A stretch of 64,000 bases of DNA from Moringa oleifera (Eukaryota; Streptophyta; Magnoliopsida; Brassicales; Moringaceae): the NCBI GenBank assembly GCA_021397835.1, contig JAJFZO010000263.1:555001-619000 (forward strand). Reading direction: 5' to 3'. The position numbers and the translations under genes were made by a program. The first letter of the stretch is position 1; each line of letters starts with the position of its first letter. Shown in pieces: positions 10,530 through 21,734 of the stretch. Under the pieces are notes generated by a model that searched no databases, was not told the DNA's origin, and saw only the letters and a program-made list of their open reading frames with translations.

Positions 10530-11089
10530 AGGGATGAATCAAAGCCACAAAGGGCTGAATCTCAGTGGATCATGGCAGCAAGGTCACTTTGCCACTTACA
10601 ATACCCCGTCACGTATTTATGTCATCTGCAAATGATTCTACGTGTCGCTCGGTGGGAATCACACTTCAAGGCAGCCCGCGAGGCTCCTCCGCCACGCGGG
10701 CTTAGCCAACAGCATGTGCCTTTGGGGGCCGAGGGGCACCTACTGCAGGTCAGTAATCGGGCAACGGGGGCATGCATCGCTTCTAGCTCAGATTCTGACT
10801 TAGAAGCATTCAGTCATAATCGAGTGCACAGTAGCTTCGCGCCACTGGCTTTTCAACCAAGCATGATGACCAATTATGCGAATCAACGGTTCCTCTCATA
10901 CTAGGTTGAATTACTATCATGACACGAGCATCAATAGGGTAAAACTAACCTGTGTCACGATGGTCTAAACACAGCTCATGTTCCCTATTGGTGGGTGAAC
11001 AATCCAACACTTGGTGAATTCTGCTTCACAATGATAGGAAAAGCCGACATCGAAGGATCAAAAAGCAACGTCACTATGAACGCATGGCT

Positions 11090-11121
<32 letters not shown>

Positions 11122-11594
11122 TTGACACCTCTATCTTCAAATTTTGAAGGTCTAAAGGATCGATAGGCCACGCTTTTACAGTTCGTATTCGCACTAGAAA
11201 TCAGAATCAAACGAGCTTTTACCCTTTTGTTCCATAGCAGATTTCTATTCTCGTTGAGCTCATCTTAGGACACCTGCATTATCTTTTAACAGATGTGCCG
11301 GCCCAGCCAAACTCCCCACCTGACAATGTCTTCTGCCCTGATCGACCGGGCGAAGCCAACCTTGGGTCCAAAAAGAGAGGCAACGCCCTGGCCTCTGATT
11401 GAAGGAATAAGTAAAATAACGTTAAAAGTAGTGGTATTTCACTTTCGCCATTTTCGGCTCCCAGCTATCCTACACTCTCAAGTCATTCCACAAAATCGGA
11501 CTAGAATCAAGCTCAACAGAGTCTTCTTTCCCCGCTGATTTTGCCAAGCCCGTTCCCTTGGCTGTGGTTTTGCATGATAGTAGACAGGGATAGT

Positions 11595-11632
<38 letters not shown>

Positions 11633-12960
11633 CATGACAAGTCATTTGGCTACCTTAGGAGAGTCATAGTTATTCCCACTGTTTACCTGCGCTTGGTTGA
11701 ATTTCTTCACTTTGACATTCAAAGCACTAGGTAGAAATCACATTGCGTAAGCATCCGTAGGGACCATTGCAATGCTTTGTTTTAATTAAACAATCGGATT
11801 CCCCTTGTTCGTACCAGTTCTAAGTTGGTTATTCGATGCCCGAGGAAGGCCCTCGAAGGAACCGTTCCCAGTTTGTCCCCTGATCGGCATGCAGTGACCC
11901 ACTTTCACCGTGGGAGTCGCTCGAACAGTCCATCGATAGTCGACGGGTTCGAGACTGGGACCCCCGTGCCTAGCCCTCAGAGCCAATCCTTTTCTCGAGG
12001 TTACGGATCCATTTTGCTGACTTCCCTTGCTTACATTGTTCCATCGACCAGAGGCTGTTCACCTTGGAGACCTGACGCGGTTATAAGTACGATCGAGCAT
12101 GGGAGGCACTCGGTCCTCTGAATTTTCAAGGGCCGTTGGGGGCGCACCGGACACCATGCGACATGTAGTGCTCTTCCAGCTACTGGACCATACCCTCGGC
12201 TGAACCGTTTCTAGGGTGGGCAGGTTGTTAAACGAAAAAAATAACTCTTTTCAGGGCCCCCGTCGATGTCTCTAGACTCCCTAACGTTACCGTTAGCCGC
12301 CACGTCCCGATTCCAAAATTTTAATCGGATCCCCTTTCAATGCTCACGTCGAGGCACTATCCGACAAGCTTCCCCCACCTCTTAGGATCGAATGACCCAT
12401 GTGCAAGTGCCATTCACATGGAACCTTTCCCCTCTTTGGCCTTCAAAGTTCTTATTCGAATATTTTCTACTACCACCAAGATCTGCACTGATGGCCGCTC
12501 CACCCAGGCTCATGCCCCGGGTTTTGCGACGACCACCAGGCCTTTCTACTCATTGGGGCTTGGCCCTTGCCCCAACGGCGGGGTATAGGTCATGCGTTTT
12601 AGGGCCATCCATTTTCGAGGCTAGTTGATTAGGCAGGTGAGTTGTTACGCACTCCTTAGCAGATTTCCACTTCCCTGACCACCATCTTGCTATCTTAATC
12701 GACCAACACCCTTTGTGGGTGGTTCTAAGTTAATGTGTAGTTGGGCACCGTAACTCGGCTTCTGGTTCATCCCGCATCGCCAGTTCTGCTTACCAAAAAT
12801 GGCCCACTTGGAGTTCTCGATTCCGTGGGATGACTCAATGAGGTAGCCGCCCTGTACTACCTATTTAAAGTTTGAAAATAGGTCAAGGGCATTGCGCACC
12901 CAATGCCTTTAATCATTGGCTTTACCCGATAAAACTCGCATATGAGCTATAGCTATTCTA

Positions 12961-12991
<31 letters not shown>

Positions 12992-13882
12992 CGGTTTGAT
13001 TAGTCTTTCGCCCCTATATCCAAGTCAGATGAACGATTTGCACGTCAGTATCGTTGCGGGCCTCCACTAGAGTTTCCTCTGGCTTCGCCTCACTCAAGCA
13101 TAGTGCACCATCCTTTGGGTCCCGACAGGCATGCTCGCACTGTAACCCTTCTTGAAAGATCGAGGTCGGTCGGCAGTGCACCCACGATGGATCTCGCCAA
13201 TCAGCTTCCTTGCACCTTACGAGTTTACTCGCCCTTTGACTCGCACGCATGTTAGACTCCTTGGTCCGTGTTTCAAGATGGGTCAAATGGGGAGCCCGCT
13301 GGCCGATGCCAAGAGCACGTAGGTGCTGAAGTACCACCGCGATGGTGCGTGCTACCAACTAAGATCTTGACGATGACGTCTCTACGAGCGTATCAAAGGC
13401 TCGGGCTTAGGCTTGTGGCCATTCCACATCAGACCGAGGTGCATCACCGGCCCCCATCTGCTTCCCTCTTGACAATTTCAATCACTCTTTAACTCTCTTT
13501 CCAATGTCCTTTTCATCTTTCCCTTGCAGTACTTGTTCGTTATCGATCTCTCGCCCTTATTTAGCCTTTGACAAATTTTACCGCCCTATTGGGGCTGCAT
13601 CCCCAAACAACTCAACTTGTCGATAGCGCCTCATGGTGCGACAGGGTCCGGGTGAGACGGGGCTTTCACCCTCCCCGGTGCCCCTTTCCAGGGGACTTGG
13701 GCCCCAGTCTGTCGCTGAGGATGCTTCTCCCAACTGCAATTAAGGCATCGAGGGCACACGATTCTCAAGCTGGGCTTTTCCCGGTTCGCTCGCTGTTACT
13801 AAGGGAATCCTTGTTAGGTTCTTTTCCTCAGCTTATTGATATGCTTAAACTCTGTGGGTGGTCCTGCCTGACCTAGGGTCAC
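10530..13882 (-). rRNA. 25S rRNA, A lineage copy 1 (degenerate, near full length)
   Basis: About 3.35 kb is the reverse complement of plant 25S from the 3' end (GGGCTGAATCTCAGTGGATC near 10551) to the 5' end (CTTATTGATATGCTTAAACTC near 13833, then CTGACCTAGGGTC). Landmarks include the universally conserved run around 10990-11070 and the sarcin-loop region near 10880-10900. Many C-to-T and G-to-A changes at conserved sites and some indels make function unlikely. A stretch of about 80 nt that I expect in the D2 expansion region near 13415 is absent; all A copies share this. Confidence 0.95.
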
Positions 13883-14107
13883 ATCTTGATTGATCGATCA
13901 TTTGGTCCGTGAGCCGCAAGCGAGCGACCCAAGCGCGAGGGAGCACGGGACATTCTCTACCACCGCCAAGGCGTGACGCGGAGTCGCTCGAGGCTCTTTT
14001 TTAGGCTAACCGTGAGCTGAAGGCGCATGGGAGGCCAACATTCACCCTACAATGGTCCCTCCCCTCCTCGAAGGGATGCGGGGCGGGGGGGGCTGAGGGC
14101 GACGGTG
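13883..14107 (-). other. ITS2, A lineage copy 1
   Basis: The spacer between 25S and 5.8S is about 225 bp, a usual angiosperm length. It includes a G/C-rich homopolymeric stretch near 14085 that differs in length among the A copies. Confidence 0.85.
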
Positions 14108-14270
14108 CTTGACACCCAGGCAGACGTGCCCTCGGCTTGATGGCTTTGGGCGCAACTTGCGTTCAAAGACTTGATGGTTCATGAGATTCTGTAATTCACA
14201 CCAAGTCTCGCATTTGGCTACATTCTTCATCGATGTGAGAGCCGAGATATCCATTATCGAGGGTCATTTT
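14108..14270 (-). rRNA. 5.8S rRNA, A lineage copy 1 (degenerate)
   Basis: About 163 nt is the reverse complement of plant 5.8S, with GCAACTTGCGTTCAAAGACT near 14152 and GCCGAGATATCC at 14241. Substitutions at conserved sites, several of them CpG decay (CTCGATGG to CTTGATGG, TTCGCTAC to TTGGCTAC), indicate a pseudogene. Confidence 0.93.
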
Positions 14271-14517
14271 AGACATCGTTTAGGGACGACACGACCGTCA
14301 ACGGCGCAACGAGATCAGGGCGACTGGGGCATGCTTTTTCATTCGAGTTCCTTGGTGCATCCCGTGCTGTGCATTTTATTGTTCCGCGTGACAAGGCACT
14401 TGGGCGCGAGCCTACGTACCCTTGCCTCGTGAGGCGGGATGAGGGGCTCGAGAGCCCTCCTCCCTGCCAGTGTGTTTACAACGTGTTCGTGGGTCATTTC
14501 GCTAAGCGAGTTTTCGA
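14271..14517 (-). other. ITS1, A lineage copy 1
   Basis: About 247 bp lies between 5.8S and 18S. The conserved flowering-plant ITS1 core is present in altered form (GCACCAAGGAA; A copy 2 has GCGCCAAGGAA). Confidence 0.85.
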
Positions 14518-14546
14518 AAATGATCCTTCTGCAGGTTCACCTACGA

Positions 14547-14581
<35 letters not shown>

Positions 14582-14760
14582 GAGGTTCAGTGGACCTCTC
14601 GTGACGTCCCGAGCGGTGAACCGCCCACGTCGCCGCGATCCGAACACTTCACTAGACCATTCAATCAGTAAGAGCGACGGGTGGTGTGTACAAAGGGCAG
14701 GGACATAGTCAACGCGAGCTAATGACTCGCGCTTACTAGGAATTCCTTGTTGAAGACCAA

Positions 14761-14828
<68 letters not shown>

Positions 14829-15984
14829 CAAACTCGTTGAATACATTAGTGTAGTGTGCGTGCGGCCCAGAACATCTAAGGGCATCACAGACCTGTTATT
14901 GCCTCAAACTTTCTTGGCCTAAGCGGCCATAGCCCCTCTAAGAAGCCGACCGTGGAGGGTCACCTCCACGTAGCTAGTTAGTAGGCTAAGGTCTCATTCA
15001 TTAACAGCATTAACCAGACAAATGGCTCCACCAACTAAGAACGGCCATGCACCACCACCCATAGAATCAAGAAAGAGCTCTCAGCCTGTCAATCCTTACT
15101 ATGTCTAGACTTGGTAAGTTTTCCCGTGTTGAGTCAAATTAAGCTACAAGCTCCACTCCTGGTAGTGCCCTTTCGTCAATTCCTTTAAGTTTCAGCCTTG
15201 CGATCATACCCCCCTCGGGACCCAAAGACTTTGATTTCTCATAAGGTGCCAGTGGAGTCCTAAAAGCAACATCCACTGATCCCTGGTTAGCATCGGTTAT
15301 GGTTGGGACTAGGATGGTATCTGATCATCTTCGAGCACGCAACTTTCATTCTTGATTAATGAAAACATCCTTGGCAAACACTTTCGCAATTGTTTGTCTT
15401 TCATAAATCCAAGAATTTTACCTCTGACTATGAAATACGAATGTCATCGACTGTCCCTATTAATCATTACTCCGATCCCGAAGGCCAATAGAATAGGATC
15501 AAAATCCTATGATGTTATCCCATGCTAATGTATTCAGAGCGTAGGCTTTCTTTGAGCACTCTAATTTCTTCAAAGTAACAGCACCGGAAGCACGACTCGG
15601 CCAATTAAGGCCAGGAGCGCATCGTCAGCAGTAAGGACGAGCCAATCGGTGCACACCGTAAGTGGATCGACCAACCCATCCCAAGGTCCAACTACGAGCT
15701 TTTTAACTGCAACAACTTAAATATACACTATTGGAGCTGGAATTACCGTGGCTGCTAGGACTAGATTTGTCCTCCAATGGATCCTCGTTAAGGGATTTAG
15801 ATTGTACTCATTCCAATTACCAAACTCGCAGAACCCGGTATTGTTATTTATTATCACTACCTCTCTGTGTCAAGATTGGGTAATTTGCGTGGCTGTTACC
15901 TTCCTTGGATGTGGTAGCCGTTTCCTGGGCTCCTTCTTTAGAATCGAACCCTAATTCTTCGTTACCCATCACCACCATAGTAGG
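14518..15984 (-). rRNA. 18S rRNA 3' piece, A lineage copy 1 (interrupted by LTR)
   Basis: The 18S 3' end lies at 14518 (GATCCTTCTGCAGGTTCACC) and the gene runs for 1467 bp to CACCATAGTAGG, where an LTR starts. Added to the 345 nt at 5635-5979 this makes about 1.81 kb, the length of a plant 18S, with GTAGG counted twice as the target duplication. CTACGGAAAC is read as CTACGAAAAC in all A copies, so some decay predates amplification. Confidence 0.95.
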
Positions 15985-16181
15985 TGACACACCGTCAGTT
16001 GCGGGATCAGCGCAACTCTAGTGTGATGGTGCTAGATGCGTCCACCTAACCAGCCCAACTTTTTAAGCCCATGCTAAAAGAAGAATAAGAGCCAACAGCG
16101 CAAAAGCAAAGTAAGGAGACAATATTATGAGAACTCTTTCTCAACCTTTATTGATAATAAAGGAACTCTTTACAAAAGAAG
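15985..16181 (-). repeat. LTR remnant between 18S-A and 25S-B, copy 1
   Basis: This is the LTR end (TGACACACCGTC, one mismatch to TGTCACACC) for 197 bp, including the AATAAA signal in element sense. It then joins 25S 3' sequence at AAAAGAAG/GCGAC. Copies at 30733 and 46422 share the junction but have a further deletion of about 75 bp between CAAAAG/AAAAG words. Confidence 0.9.
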
Positions 16182-17170
16182 CGACAAAGAGCTGAATCTC
16201 AGTGGATCGTGGCAGCAAGGCCACTCTGCCACTTACAATACCCCGTTGTGTATTTAATTCGTCTGCAAATGATTCTACCCATCACTCGGTAGGAATCACA
16301 CTTCAAGGCAACCTACAAGGCTCCTCCGCTGCGTGGGCTTAGCCAACGACACGTGCCTTTGGCTGCTGAGAGTGAAATCGGGCGACGGTCGCATGCATCA
16401 CCTCTAGCTCGGATTCTGACTTAGAGGAGTTCAGTCATAATCCAGCGCACGGTAGCTTCGCGCCACTGGATTTTCAAGCAAGCGTAATGACCAATTGTGC
16501 GAATCAACGATTCTTCTTGTACTAGGTTGAATTACTATCGCGATGCAAGCATCAGTAGGGTAAAACTAACCTGTCTCACGATGGTCTAAACCCAGCTTAC
16601 GTTCCCTATTGGTGGGTGAACAATCCAACACTTGGTGAATTCTGCTTCACAATGATAGGAAGAGCCGACATTAAAGGATCCAAAAGTAATGTCGCTATGA
16701 ATACTTGGCTGCCATAAGCCAGTTATCCTTGTGGTAACTTTTCTAACACCTTTGGCTTCAAATTTCAAAGGTCTAAAGGATCGATAGGCCACGCTTTTAC
16801 AATTTGTATTCATACTAGAAATCACAATCAAACGAGCTTTTACCCTTTTGTTCCACAGGAGATTTCCATTCTCGTTGAGCTTATCTTAGGACACTTGCGT
16901 TATCTTTTAATAGATGTGCTCCCCTAGCCAAACTCCCCACCTGACAATGTCTTCCACCCGGATAGGCATGCTAAAGCCGACCTTGAGTCTAAAAAGAGGG
17001 GCCACGCCCTGCCTCCGTTTCATGGAATAATTAAAATAACGCTAGAAGTAGTGGTATTTCACTTTCGCCATTTTCGGCTCAACAGGGTCTTCTTTCCCCG
17101 CTAATTCTGCCAAGTCCGTTCCCTTGGCTGTGGTTTCACTGGATAGTAGATAGGCATAGTGGGAATCTTA

Positions 17171-17204
<34 letters not shown>

Positions 17205-19000
17205 AAGGCATTTGGCTACCTTAAGAGAGTCATAATTACTCCCGCCGTTTACCCGCGCTTAGTTGAATTTCTTCACTTTGACATTCAGAGCACTAAGCAG
17301 AAATCACATTATGTGAGTGTCCGTAGGGACCATCGCAATGCTTTGTTTCAATTAAACGGTCGGATTCCCCTTATCCATACTAGTTCTGAGTTGGCTGTTG
17401 GACGCCCGAGGAAGGCCCCCAAAGGAATCGTTCCCAATCCGTCACCCAGCTGACACGCGGCAACCCGCTCTCGCCGTGGAAGCAACTCGAGCAGTCCATC
17501 GACAGTCGACGGGTTCGGGACTGGGACCCTCGTGCCCAGCCCTCAAAGCCAATCCTTTTCTCGAGGTTACGGATCCATCTTGCCAACTTCCCTTGCCTAC
17601 GTTATTCCATCGACTAGAGGCTGTTCACCTTGGAGACCTGATGCGGTTATGAGTATGATAGGGCGTGGGAGGCACTCGGTCCTTCACATTTTCAAGGGCC
17701 GTCGGGAGCTCATCGGACACCACGCGACGTGCGATGCTCTTCCAGCCACTGGACCCTACCTTCGGCTGAGCCGTTTCCAGGGGGGCAGGTTGTTAAATAG
17801 AAAAGATAACTCTTTCCGGGGTCCCCGTTGATGTCTTCGAACTCCTTAACATTACCATTAGCCGCCACTTCCCGGTTTTGAAATTTTAACTAGATCCTCT
17901 TTCGAAGCTCATGCCAAGGTGTTATTCGATGAGCTTCCCCCGTCTCTTAGGATCAACTAACCCTTGTGCAACTACCGTTCACATGGAACCTTTCCCTTCT
18001 TCGACCTTCAAAGTTCTCATTTGAATATTTGCTACTACCACCAAAATCAGCACCGATGGTTGCTCCACCCGAGCTCACGCCCCTGGTTTTACGGCGACCA
18101 CCGTGCCCTCCTACTCATTGGGGCTTGGCCCTTGCCCCAAAGGCCAGGTATAGGTCGCGCGCTTCAGTGCCATCCATTTTCGGGGCTAGTTAATTCGGCA
18201 GGTGAGTTATTACACATTCTTTAGCAGATTTCAACTTCGATGGCCACCGTCCTACTGTCTTAATCAACGAACACCCTTTGTGGGTTCTAGGTTAATGCGT
18301 AGTTGGGCACTGTAACCAGCTTTCGGTTCATCTTGCATCACCAGTTTTACTTACCAAAAATGGCCCACTTGGAGCTCTCGATTCCGTGGGACGGCTCAAC
18401 GAAGCAGCCACCCTGTACTACTTATTTAAAGTTTGAGAATAGGTCGAGGGCATTGCGCCCTCGATACCTCTAATCATTAGCTTTACCTGATAGAACTCGC
18501 ATCTGAGCTCTAGCTATCTTGAGGGAAACTTTGGAGAGAACCAGCTATTAGACGGTTAAATTAGTCTTTTGCCCCGATACCTAAGTCAAATGAATGATTT
18601 GCACGTCAGTATCGCTGTGGGCCTCCATTAAAGTTTCCTCTAGCTTCGGCCCACTTAGCCATAGTTCACCATCTTTTGGGTCCCGATAGGCATGCTCGCA
18701 CTTGAACCCTTCTCAAAAGATTGAGGTCGGTCGGTGGTGCACCCACGAGGGATCCCGCCAATCAGCTTCCTTCTGCCTTATCGGTTTACTTGCTCGTTGA
18801 CTCGCACGCATGTCATCCTTCTTGGTCCATGTTTTAAGACGGTTCGAATGGGAGGCCTACTAATTGACGTCAGAAGCGTGCAGGTGCTGAAGAACCACCG
18901 CGATGGCACGTGCTGCCAGCCACGATCTCGACGATGATGTCTCCGCAAGCGTATCAAAGCCTCGGGCTTAGGCCGTCGTCGCGATCTGCATCGGTTCACG
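16182..19000 (-). rRNA. 25S rRNA, B lineage copy 1 (truncated)
   Basis: This is the 25S 3' end to the D2 region, about 2.8 kb, distinct in sequence from the A copies (for example TAGATGTGCTCCCCTAGCC versus CAGATGTGCCG). A deletion of about 60 bp near 17080 removes sequence between TTTTCGGCTC and AACAGGGTC that B copies 2 and 3 keep. It ends where D2 sequence (CGCGATCTGCATCGG) passes into IGS at CATCGAGCTTG; the 5' roughly 500-600 nt are missing. Confidence 0.92.
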
Positions 19001-19345
19001 CCATCGAGCTTGCCTAACCACATCCCAACTTATTATCCCATGAATTTTCTCGTTTTGTTGCCCACAGTTTAGCAGATTTCATTTCCCACATTTTCTCCAC
19101 TTCGTTGGCTACTGATCGGGCATCCTACACTCTTCGACCGACATCGCCAGTCGCCTGCCTGCCAGCTGTGGTGGCCGCCACAGCCACGCACCACCGGCTG
19201 GATGGGCAAGGCAGCAAGCCACCCTGCCCACACCATGTGCGCTCGGTTCCCCAAGCCCAGCGCCTACCCATGTCGGATGGGCTAGGGGGGAGCATGTATG
19301 GCCAATTGGCACCCAGCAAAGTAGGTGACCACCTCCCTCTAAAGA
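19001..19345 (-). other. IGS segment, B lineage copy 1
   Basis: It matches 6850-7190 and the equivalent parts at 33731 and 49431. It is joined directly to 25S, so ETS, 18S, ITS and 5.8S are all missing at this point. No gene is seen. Confidence 0.7.
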
Positions 19346-19555
19346 GTCTTAAGTGAAATTTCACTCCCGACCGGAGGAAACATCAATATGTTTGAGCCGT
19401 CATAATGGCTCTAAAAAATATTTACCTGAAATTTTGAGCTGAAATTTTGCACATAAATGGAGAATAATCACATCTACCACTATAAAAAATTTCAGAATTT
19501 TTTGGGCACTAAATTGTTTTTAATGAATTTTCTACAGCCAAAAATTGAAAAAGTC
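19346..19555. other. AT-rich segment of B-lineage IGS, copy 1 (unidentified)
   Basis: It begins near CTTAAGTGAAATTTCACTCC and is rich in AAATTTT words. It is shared with 34076-34300 and 49764-49990 but absent from the unit 1 A-type spacer near 7195. It has no reading frame or known motif; it could be ancestral spacer lost from A, or an insertion in B. Confidence 0.6.
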
Positions 19556-19863
19556 ATCCTTACCCACTGTTCATGTGACACTGCTCCCCTAGCTCGCTCA
19601 TTGAGTAGTACTTTACAGTGGGACAGCATCAAGGGACAAGTTTCTGTTAGATATATATTTTTTTTATTAGAGTAACACTTGGTTCCCCAATGCTTCCTGA
19701 TATGTTTCCAAGTGTTTTACCTTGTGTTTCTCATTCTCTACAAGCCCAAAAGACTTACTTCTTTTTCCAGGTCATTATCTTAAGGGACGATTTCAGACCT
19801 CGGGGCATCGATTGCCGAAAAGAATGAGACAATTGTTGTGAGGGCTCTCGAGGGGGGGGGGTA
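19556..19863 (-). other. Subrepeat stub and 25S-flanking IGS, B copy 1
   Basis: About 60 bp of the last subrepeat (CCACTGTTCATGTGAC, CTCGCTCATTG) remains after a deletion that removed the full unit found in B copies 2 and 3. The conserved IGS block with an AT-rich run and a poly-G tract follows. Confidence 0.75.
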
Positions 19864-20062
19864 GGGACGAATCGAAGTGATAAAGGGCTGAATCTTTGTA
19901 GATCATGGAAGCAAGGCCACTCTGCCACTTACAATACCCTGTCGTGTATTTAAGTTGTCTACAAATGATTCTACCAGTTGCTCGGTGGGAATCACACTTC
20001 AAGGCAGCCCGTGAGGCTCCTCTGCCGCGCGACCTTGGCTAACGACACATGCCTTTAGGGCG
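19864..20062 (-). rRNA. 25S rRNA 3' fragment, B' copy 1
   Basis: About 200 nt of the 25S 3' end (GGGCTGAATC, AATGATTCTACCAG) runs to GCCTTTAGGG, where it is fused to 18S. B' copies at 35110 and 50799 keep ITS2, 5.8S and ITS1 between the two; here about 1.46 kb has been lost. Confidence 0.88.
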
Positions 20063-20156
20063 ATTGGGTAATTTGCACGCCTGCTGCCTTCCTTAGATGT
20101 GGTAGCCGTTTCTCAGCCCATCTCTCCGAAATCGAACCCATCACCACCATTGTAGG
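20063..20156 (-). rRNA. 18S rRNA fragment next to LTR, B' copy 1
   Basis: The 18S sequence from GATTGGGTAATTTGC to CACCATTGTAGG is the last 94 nt before the insertion. It lacks about 15 bp after ATCGAACCC that the A copies keep; B' copies 2 and 3 lack the same bases, a B-lineage marker. Confidence 0.9.
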
Positions 20157-21166
20157 TGTCACACCATTAGTTGCGGGATTAGCGTAACTCTAGTGTGATG
20201 GCGCTAGATGCGTCCACCTAACCAGCCCAACTTTCTAAGCTCGTGCCAAAAGAAGAACAAGAGTCAATAATGCAAAACGCAAAGTAAAAAGACGGTATTA
20301 TGAGAACTCTTTCTCAACCTTTATTGAAAATAAAGGAACTCTTTACAAAAGAAGGGTCTCTCTCTAAGAACACCCAAAGCCTCTAGCTACCCGCACACTT
20401 GAGTTTGTATTACTCGATATGTTTACAACTGAACCCAAGCCCCTTTTTTATACTAGTTGATGAGTGTCCTACCCAAACACTCCCTCTTAGTTATCCCACG
20501 TTTTTCAGATAGGCCACCCAATCTTGATCACAAATCTTTATCACATTGAGGCTTATCTTCAAAGTTTAGATAACATCCTTCTCCCGCAAGGACTCTCCTT
20601 GAGTCAAGGATCTCATCTCCTTTGAAGTTTTCTCCAAGCCTTCTTATCCGCTTTCAACCAGTTTGGATAGTCTTGAGGAGGTGGTTTCCGTTCAGAGCCT
20701 TATCTCTCTTGGCTTTCAGGATAGACATCTCTTTGTTATCCTTCTATCGCCTTGATCCTCCTCTTACCAATAGTCATATCCTTTCTTTGTGGAATATCTT
20801 CGCTTGCTAGACTTTCCATCCATGCCAAGTTAGGTTCCCGGATTCTGCCCTGTGTTCCCGTCACTGGACATATTCGCACCACCATGTGTTGGTGCTTGCT
20901 TAAGGCATCTCTGCCGCTTCCCCCTTAAACGGGCTTATGGGTCTATTTGTGTGCCTCATCCCTCGCTCCACAACGTTCCCAACTCATCAGCGAATCTTGC
21001 CACTATAAGTATGAAACTCGATTCGTCACCAAGTCTCCCGCATTCGTTTTCATATCTAACTCATGTGTTTTTGCCTTGCTAGCGTGGTCTTCCATACTTG
21101 TAGGTCTGAGCATGGAGCAAGACTCACCATGCCTTTGCCTTGGTACTCAGATTCTAAGGTCTGACA
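20157..21166 (-). repeat. Full LTR (1010 bp), copy 2
   Basis: The ends are TGTCACACC and GGTCTGACA on the + strand, so TG...CA in either sense. In element sense a TATA box (TATAAAAA, complement at 20445-20452) is followed 125 bp later by AATAAA (complement at 20320-20325), implying a long U3 of about 700 bp and a short R-U5. It is preceded by 18S GTAGG at 20152-20156. Confidence 0.95.
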
Positions 21167-21734
21167 AACCACCCCCACTGGAAGAGCCCGACGCCCTTGT
21201 CGACTTAGTGTTGTGAAACACCATGATCATGTCCTTAAATTGCCACAATGTGCTATCTTGCCCCTAACTCGCATCCATGTAACTGGTGACTTTCCACTGG
21301 ACTAAGTAGTATGTCCTCCGATTCATCTTACTATAGCCCTTTGTTCGATGATCAAGGATTTTCTTTATTTCCTTGTCAAATTGAACTCGAGTTACCGGCG
21401 ATTCACGCTTAGCCTACTTACGTCTGCGATCGGCATCTTCCTAAAACTCTTTAAGGAAGCTCACGTGGAATGTTGGGTGCATCTTTAGATGTTGCGGTAG
21501 TTTCAACCTGTAAGCTATTGCTCTAACTTTTTTCTCAATCTCAAATGGTCCATCATACCTTGGGATAAGGCCTCGATGAACTCCCTTCTTCGTGATTTTC
21601 TTCCAAATTTGAGGTGTCAGCTTCAGTAGGACCTTGTACCCAACTTGGAACTCAGCATCATGTCTCTTTTTGTCAGCATATTTCTTTATACACCTCTGTA
21701 CCTTAAAAAGGCTATCCCTCGCTTTGTCAATCAA
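21167..21734 (-). pseudogene. Chromodomain and integrase C-terminus, copy 2
   Basis: The 21441-21734 frame gives the GPY-like integrase C-terminus (LTPQIWKKITKKGVHRG, RYDGPFEI). Downstream the chromodomain is recognisable (LWQF) but its conserved Trp codon before the acidic stretch is TAG at about 21269. Copy 3 keeps Trp there, so this stop arose after the copies separated. Confidence 0.85.

Noticed and set aside
10572..14671. Short open frames inside 25S, 5.8S and 18S (for example 11825-12121, 13568-13876, 14369-14671)
   Set aside because: The sequence is fully explained as reverse-complement rRNA; the same peptides recur in every rDNA copy only because the rRNA does.
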